From: Topomyia yanbarensis | Taxonomy: Eukaryota; Arthropoda; Insecta; Diptera; Culicidae | Assembly (NCBI RefSeq): GCF_030247195.1 | Contig: NC_080670.1 | Location: forward strand, 33,776,497-33,840,496 | Direction: 5' to 3' | Length of the DNA stretch: 64,000 nucleotides | Part shown: in pieces, positions 58,754 to 64,000 of the stretch | Numbering within the stretch: position 1 is the stretch's first letter | Layout of the letters: each line of letters opens with the position of its first letter | Notes under the pieces: model-generated | Database searches by the model: none | Seen by the model: the letters and a program-made list of their open reading frames with translations, nothing else | What the model was told of the DNA's origin: nothing | Made by a program: the position numbers and the translations under genes

Positions 58754-59049
58754 GCCATGAGACTTATTGCCAGTTGAAAACAAATTTTTAAATGCAAATA
58801 GATCAGAAGGCTTCAGTGTGCTGTCATATTTCGGAAACTTTTATGTCCTCACATAGCTCTCAGATCTGCATCTCGTAGTAATGGGAGGAACTGGAAAAAA
58901 GTACACCGGAAATTAGTTCAAAGCAACAACAAAATTCGGCGACACTTACCTTTCGTTTTCTTGAATGTTTCCGTGTCAACTATTTCAGAGCAAGGTATTT
59001 TCTAAAATTTTGGGTCGACGTCCAACTCAATGAACTTGTTCGAAGTGTT

Positions 59050-59182
59050 TTTACACCCAAAATATGGAAATTTCACGGATACTCAAGAGAGGAGTTAACT
59101 ATACTCAACTCAGAACTCATTTTTTGACAGATAGCATCGATTTACGAATTTGAGTACTCAGAACTCAAATTTTGGGTTGTGT
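59050..59182. repeat. Possible small MITE, ACACCCAAAAT ends
   Basis: ACACCCAAAAT and ATTTTGGGTTGTGT flank 130 bases with repeated ACTCAGAACTCA words. There is no TSD. Confidence 0.4.
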
Positions 59183-59190
59183 ATTGCAGT

Positions 59191-59503
59191 CTAGGGGCAG
59201 ATCACTCTAGGAATGTATAACAAATTTGCATCAACTTAGAAAAAATGCATTTAATTTCCATTTTTGCATCAACTTTGCACTCCCTCGCAGGAAAGTTTGT
59301 TTAACAATCGTCCTGAGCTGATCCACTTTGTTCGATGTTTTGTTGAATGTAGCGCTGTTTTTTGTAGGGTTTTGACGTTTTACACGCAACGCAAAATACA
59401 TTGCACGCAACGCAAAATGTATTACGAATTTCTATTTTGATGGAAAGAAATGCATTTAATTTCGCTGATTTTTAAAAATGCATCACAAGTGATCTGCCCC
59501 TAG
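59191..59503 (+). mobile_element. hAT-like MITE copy 1, 8-bp TSD
   Basis: CTAGGGGCAGATCACT is inverted at the right end (AGTGATCTGCCCCTAG). ATTGCAGT flanks both sides (59183-59190, 59504-59511). Internal CACGCAACGCAAAATACATT repeats. It is closely similar to 60375-60708 throughout. Confidence 0.95.
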
Positions 59504-59511
59504 ATTGCAGT

Positions 59512-60366
59512 ATTAATTGTAGATCTTATCAAATGCAACACAAAAGTCTACATGAAAAATGATGTATACCCTCAAAATCTTGAATTATGGCAAAAAAAAA
59601 CTATTTGTTGAAACTTTCAGCACTAATTTTTTTTACGCGGTCATTGTTCTTTTGTAAAAAATACTTTGCGGTTTTGGGACAAAAATATGAAAACAACCAC
59701 AATTTCACGATTTTTTTCTGGAAAATTATGAAAATTGCTCAGCATTCTTCTGAATAAGCGTATTTGTTTTAATGAAAAGATAGACAACATTCAATTTCGC
59801 ATCCATCGAGCTATTTATCATCAAAATCGGTTGAAAATTGGCAGTTCTTTTTTTCCAAATTAGAATTAGAAACTTGCTCGCATGAACTCTTAAGGATTCT
59901 ATAACGATAGCTTCCGCTGTTTTTTTTCAATTCTAAGTTCAAAATTCACACACATATTTTTGAATGTATACGTAATCGAACAAAAAAATCTATTTTTTGA
60001 AAATAAAAGTTCAGTCGAGCAAGTTTCTAATTTGGAAAAAAATAACTGCAATTTTTCAACCGATTTAGATCATAAAAAGTGGTTGGATGTGGAATTAAAT
60101 GTTCTTTCTAAATTTCTATTAAAACAGACGCTTTCTAATCAAAATGTTGACCAATTTTTACATTTTGCATGAAAAAATCTCAAAATAATGATTACTTTCA
60201 TTTTGTTGTCCCGAAACCGCATAGTACTTTTAGCAAAAGAACACAAAATCGGTTGAAAAATGACCGCGTAGAAAATATTTTAGTGTCGAAAATCGCGATT
60301 TTTTTTTCAAGATTTTAAGGGTATATTAAATTGATCAAACGTGGATTTGTGTTATATTTGGCCAGA
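59512..60366. repeat. Foldback element, arms about 350 bp
   Basis: 59520-59900 is inverted at 60000-60366. For example, GCAGTTCTTTTTTTCCAAAT, TAGAATTAGAAACTTGCTCG faces its complement, and ACCCTCAAAATCTTGAA faces TTCAAGATTTTAAGGGT. Pairing continues as TGTAGATCTTATCAAATGC on the left edge. The two hAT-like MITEs sit at or in its edges. Confidence 0.78.
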
Positions 60367-60374
60367 CCTACAGC

Positions 60375-60708
60375 CTAGGGGCAAATCACTTTAGGAATGT
60401 ATAACAAATTTGCATCAAATTGAAAAAATGCATTTAATTTCCATTTTTGCATCAGCTTTGCACTGCCTCGCAGAAAAGTTTGTTTAACAAACGTCCTACG
60501 CTGATCCACTTTGTTCGACGTTTTGTCAAATGTAGGGCTAGTTTTTCTGTAGGGTTTTGACGTCTTACACGCAACGCAAACAACATTGCGCGCAACGCAA
60601 AAACATAGCACGCAACGCAAAATACATTATGAATTTCTATTTTGATGGAAATAAATGCATTTAATTTCGCTGATTTTTAAAAATGCATCACAAGTGATTT
60701 GCCCCTAG
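60375..60708 (+). mobile_element. hAT-like MITE copy 2, 8-bp TSD
   Basis: CTAGGGGCAAATCACT is inverted at the right (AGTGATTTGCCCCTAG). CCTACAGC lies on both sides (60367-60374, 60709-60716). It is in the same orientation as copy 1, with one extra internal ACGCAACGCAAA-type repeat accounting for most of the length difference. Confidence 0.95.
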
Positions 60709-60716
60709 CCTACAGC

Positions 60717-61063
60717 CTTTAACAGATCATTTTAAAAGTACATTCAACTTTGTTAATTTCATAGCACCATGTATTATGGGTCTCAAATTTTCAATTCAAT
60801 ATTAATTCTTCAAAAGGGCTAATAAAATTTTTGTAATCAAACTTATTTCGCTCATTATTACGCTGCCGATTTGAATTGAATGAAAAATACACATGAATCA
60901 ACATCTTTACCCTGGTTAGAATCAATTTCAAATGTTTTCTGTGTTGAAATTATAACAAATTAAAAGAAATCAGCAAAACAAAAGTTTGTTTACAAATCTA
61001 ATTAGCCCTATTCAGTTGATATGGAACTGTAACAAAGGACGCACCTACATTACCGACGTGAAT
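60717..61063. other. No gene recognised
   Basis: AT-rich spacer between the hAT-like MITE and the foldback; nothing seen. Confidence 0.35.
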
Positions 61064-61852
61064 TTATAGGTTGTATACCATTCCCCAGAAAGCCATTTCC
61101 CAGAAAGCCAATCCCCAGAATTCCATCCCCCAGAATGTACCGTTCCCCAGAAAGACATTGCCCAGAATGTACCATTCCCTAGAAAGCCATTATCCAGAAT
61201 GCTCCATTCCCCAGAAAATCATACCCCAGAATGTCCCATTCCCCAGAAAAGTTAATGTTCGTAATCATTTTTTTCTGTGGTGGAGCCTAAGGTTTGCTCA
61301 TTACCTAATTCAAGAAACTCATGCGGTGTGAAGCTGCTGAGGTGATGCTGCCGAATGTGGCTGCCTCTCGCAAGCAAACCTGTTATCCACTCGTATAACC
61401 GGTTTACTCGATCATAGGGATTGGTTCCTTCTTTTAATCATGAGCAGTTCTTTGCACGCAATTTGTCATATTTCCGTCTGACCAGTTTATTCAAACATTG
61501 GTTTCAATTCCATCTTTTGAACTTTCCTTGAATCTATATTAAAATCGAAATGAATGCTCATTTTGACAAACTGTTTGGTGTGTTTTAGAGCATTTCTCGA
61601 CAAACATATGACAGCACAGTTCACAGCATTTAATGAAAAAGAAAACTTTCTCTTTTGTTTACTACCAGCATCTGGGGTTGGAGTGACACGGTTTGTCCAG
61701 AATTTCCAACAGTTGGCTTAACGCCTTAATCATAATATGTTTGTCGAGATTTATCTTTCTTTTGCATTGAAAATGTTTTGTACGCAAATGTACGATCTAC
61801 CCGAAATACATTCGAAAGTATTTTTATACCTTATGCCAAATGGTACTTATAC

Positions 61853-62128
61853 CACAGACTAACAGATATAATACTTGACAACAATTCTTCGCCAATGTTA
61901 CCGGCCATTTTGAATATATTTTTAGTTGGGACAGTGATAGCATTTACGATTATAATCCATATATGGCGCCACAGATATATGCGAAGTATACGGGATAGAC
62001 CACTACTAGAAAAGCTTCTGGGTCTGAGCGTTAACTAATTTGTAAATGAGTGGTTAGAAGCGTGTATAGTGTTTGGTGCATCGATATTTTTAAGGAATTA
62101 ATCATAGTGTTATGTCTGTTTGTCTGTG
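61853..62128. mobile_element. 276-bp MITE, CACAGACTAACAGA ends, 7-bp TSD
   Basis: CACAGACTAACAGATATAAT, ACT is inverted at the right with few changes. CTTATAC and CTTATGC flank it (61846-61852, 62129-62135; one mismatch). It is a sister of 39509-39793 and nested in the foldback. Confidence 0.82.
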
Positions 62129-62686
62129 CTTATGCTACACGACTGTTAGGTCAACTACCATATAATGTCTCATGTCAGACGATGTTGTGCCAAAAGACTT
62201 TATGCCGAACACGATAGTCTTGCTCAAAAGTTGGGACAATTCTTCAAGTGTAAACTGGGCAGACGTAGTCATTTTCATGAAGATTCAATGAACTGCTCAT
62301 GTTTGAAAGAAGGAATCAATTCCTATGTTTAAGTAAATCGGGCAAGCGAATGGATAACTGGCTTACTTGCGAGGAGCTATCGCTTTCGGCAGCTTATCCT
62401 CAGCAACTTAACACCACATCACTACAATTACTTCGATAATGCACAAAGTTTTGGTTTCACCATATAATCTTACTTACATAACAGTGTTTCATTCTTTTGA
62501 ATCCTAGGAAGGGGCGCTACAGCTTCCTATGATTGTCGCCCAATGTCTTTCAAAACACAGCTGTAGTAGATTCTGCAATTTGTTGTACATGTTTCCTGGA
62601 CAATAGTTCTTTCTGGGGAAAACACTTCGGTTTGATGGAAGCGGCAACGAGTACAGTCGTGATTCGTTGGTTTGGCCACAGCCTAT

Positions 62687-62719
62687 GTCCAACTAACGAA
62701 TTTGATTCGTTAGTTGGAC
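62687..62719. repeat. Perfect 33-base palindrome
   Basis: GTCCAACTAACGAAT, a 3-base loop, then the exact complement. The word GTCCAACTA recurs at 62842-62885 with another hairpin (TTTTTAGTTGGAC/GTCCAACTAAAAA). This looks like the end of a further small element. Confidence 0.8.
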
Positions 62720-63313
62720 CGACTGACAGACGTCCAAAACTATCCAAAGGAGACGTTAGTAGTGTAAATGCTTCTGTTCACATCTCTGATTATTTTCAGT
62801 TTGATTGTCAAAGTGATTTTGACATTAAGATGCTTTTTAGTTGGACAATGGTCCAACTAGCAGAGGTCCAACTAAAAAGCGGTCCAATTCAAAAGTGACT
62901 CACCAGCAAATCAGCAAAAAGATTAAATGAATAAAAAATGAAGCTTTTCTGGGGAATGACTTTCTGGGAAATGGTGCATTCTGGGGGATGGAATTCTGGG
63001 GAATGGTACATTCTGGGAAATGACTTTCTGGGGAATAGTATATTCTGGGGGATGGTATTCTGGGGGGTGGATTTCTGGGGAATGACTTTCTGGGGAATGA
63101 TTTTCGGGGAAATAGTATACAATCGAATTTATATATTACGCCTTCAAGTAGGCAACAAACGGAACGGGTTGAATGACAGCGATAAATTTGCTCGAATTTG
63201 TTGCCTATTATTTGGAATGTGGTGTCTAGCAGATAATCGAATTGAAAATGCTTCAAAATACGAGATAGCATCCTGTGAAAAAATTGTGAAATTGAATCTT
63301 GAATTCAATTTAA

Positions 63314-63535
63314 ATATTCTAGTTGCAGTTGATAATCGAAATAGTGAACTTACTCCTTTCGGTTTTTCTCCTATTTTCAGCGTACGTAACAAAAGCGCAA
63401 CTGGTGTAGATGATGCGCAACTTGATTCTCTAACATGTACACAAGTTTCGCATTAGTTGCCCACTCTGTAAATAGGGGAAAAAAGCAAAAGGCGCAAGTT
63501 CAATATTTCGATTTTCAACTGCAACCAGAATAATA
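63314..63535. repeat. 222-bp MITE, copy B
   Basis: ATTCTAGTTGCAGTTGATAA to its inverted end (TTTTCAACTGCAACCAGAAT). The interior matches 33280-33496. Confidence 0.85.
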
Positions 63536-63586
63536 TCTGAAATATATTGACCGTCATGGAACAAGGATAGCTCAATTTGACCAAGT

Positions 63587-63640
63587 TAATTTTTTTTATA
63601 AAGGTTTCAACCTTAGGGTCATTTGACTCTTATCAAATTA
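63587..63640 (-). repeat. SINE 3' fragment
   Basis: The reverse complement reads GACCCTAAGGTTGAAACCTT, then TATAAAAAAAA, matching the 3' end of the SINE at 52062-52215. Confidence 0.55.
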
Positions 63641-64000
63641 ATTGTTTTGAATCGGTGAATCTTAAAATGGTAGACAGTAGAGCATTCAGCAAGAATATCT
63701 TTTCGATCTCTTGTAAAAGTTTATAAGATAGTACAGATAAATTTGTAATATTAACGATCTATCAATTATTTAACTATTTCAACGCGTTCTTTACATAAAG
63801 TTTTTTTTTTAATTTATAAAAAGAAATTAGCGCTCCGCCTTAGCACATTGATGATCTGGTCATTTTATGCTCTACCATATTACTGTTCTATTCTCGCACA
63901 AAGCTTGCGTAAGTTTGTTAATTGCAAAATTGAGATTCGTTCGTTACGTTTCTTCACCAACATGCCATAAATCAATCATCATTTGGATCACTATATCTTG
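63641..64000. other. No gene recognised
   Basis: AT-rich window edge with no supported feature. Confidence 0.3.

Larger units (their letters stand above)
61064..63122. mobile_element. 2.1-kb foldback element with minisatellite arms
   Basis: Outer arms are arrays of an 18-20-base unit around CATTCCCCAGAAAG (61076-61255), inverted at 62942-63112 (CTTTCTGGGGAATG). Inner arms also pair: CTGCTGAGG, GCTGCCGAA, TTATCCACTCG and GATTGGTTCCTTCTTT at 61330-61460 face their complements at 62285-62410. GTATACCATT/AATAGTATAC marks the edges. The 276-bp CACAGA MITE lies in the centre and other sequence (about 62410-62935) in the right arm. No transposase frame was found. Confidence 0.78.

Noticed and set aside
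61071..61331. Pro/Gln-rich repeat protein
   Set aside because: Translation of the CATTCCCCAGAA minisatellite, not a gene.
61064..63122. CRISPR-like repeat array
   Set aside because: Units are contiguous, drift in sequence and are inverted at the other end; the genome is eukaryotic and there are no spacers or cas genes.

Overview
This is a eukaryotic, insect-type window, most likely from a mosquito (Culicidae, probably a large culicine genome). The reasons are an AT-rich background, long introns filled with transposable-element (TE) debris, tRNA-derived SINEs, R1-clade and jockey/CR1-like LINEs, a mariner relic with a D37E-like transposase, many MITE families, and one spliced gene of arthropod anosmin type. 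There is no rRNA gene, CRISPR array, prokaryotic operon or recognisable viral insert. The species assignment is an inference.

Genes. The one firmly identified gene is an anosmin-1 (Kal1/KAL1) homologue on the + strand. Four coding exons (53788-53958, 54168-54723, 54789-55003, 55066-55256) join in frame. They encode a signal peptide, a short Cys-box, a WAP domain and two fibronectin type III domains. The gene runs off the end of what I can assemble. A GC-rich exon with a GAGA-rich promoter-like block (about 34970-35980) ends in ATG TTT AAG at a splice donor, in phase with the ATG of the next exon, so the gene may start there with a 17.8-kb first intron. Three further stretches (2884-3165, 4597-4764, 19042-19149) look like terminal coding exons of unrecognised + strand genes.

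Mobile DNA, left to right. About 1-24.9 kb is intergenic or intronic sequence with a 77-bp hairpin MITE, a full-length SINE with an 18-bp target-site duplication (TSD, 6477-7029), palindromic MITEs, a (TA)129 tract, a LINE endonuclease relic on the - strand, a pogo-like helix-turn-helix fragment, and a CACAGA-headed MITE with a 7-bp TSD. At 24902-31609 lies a full-length R1-clade retrotransposon with a 13-bp TSD. It is dead: a stop in the third zinc knuckle of ORF1, a frameshift between endonuclease and reverse transcriptase, and a 983-bp DNA element inside ORF2. From 31.6 to 53.7 kb is mostly the putative first intron of the anosmin gene. It is loaded with nested MITEs, a mariner relic, an R1 3' stub split by a 998-bp element, and a 1.8-kb hAT-like element carrying a SINE. 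After the anosmin exons (55.3-64 kb) come a LINE fragment, two sister hAT-like MITEs with perfect 8-bp TSDs, and two large foldback structures. One of these has inverted arrays of a roughly 20-bp minisatellite.

The most interesting signals are two TE groups defined by their ends. One group has CCCAG/CCCAA-headed termini and 2-bp TSDs that are not fixed to TA (CT, TA, TT, CA). The other has CACAGA(N)AACAGAC-like termini and 7-bp TSDs in four insertions of three families. Several insertions give a clear relative age order through nesting.
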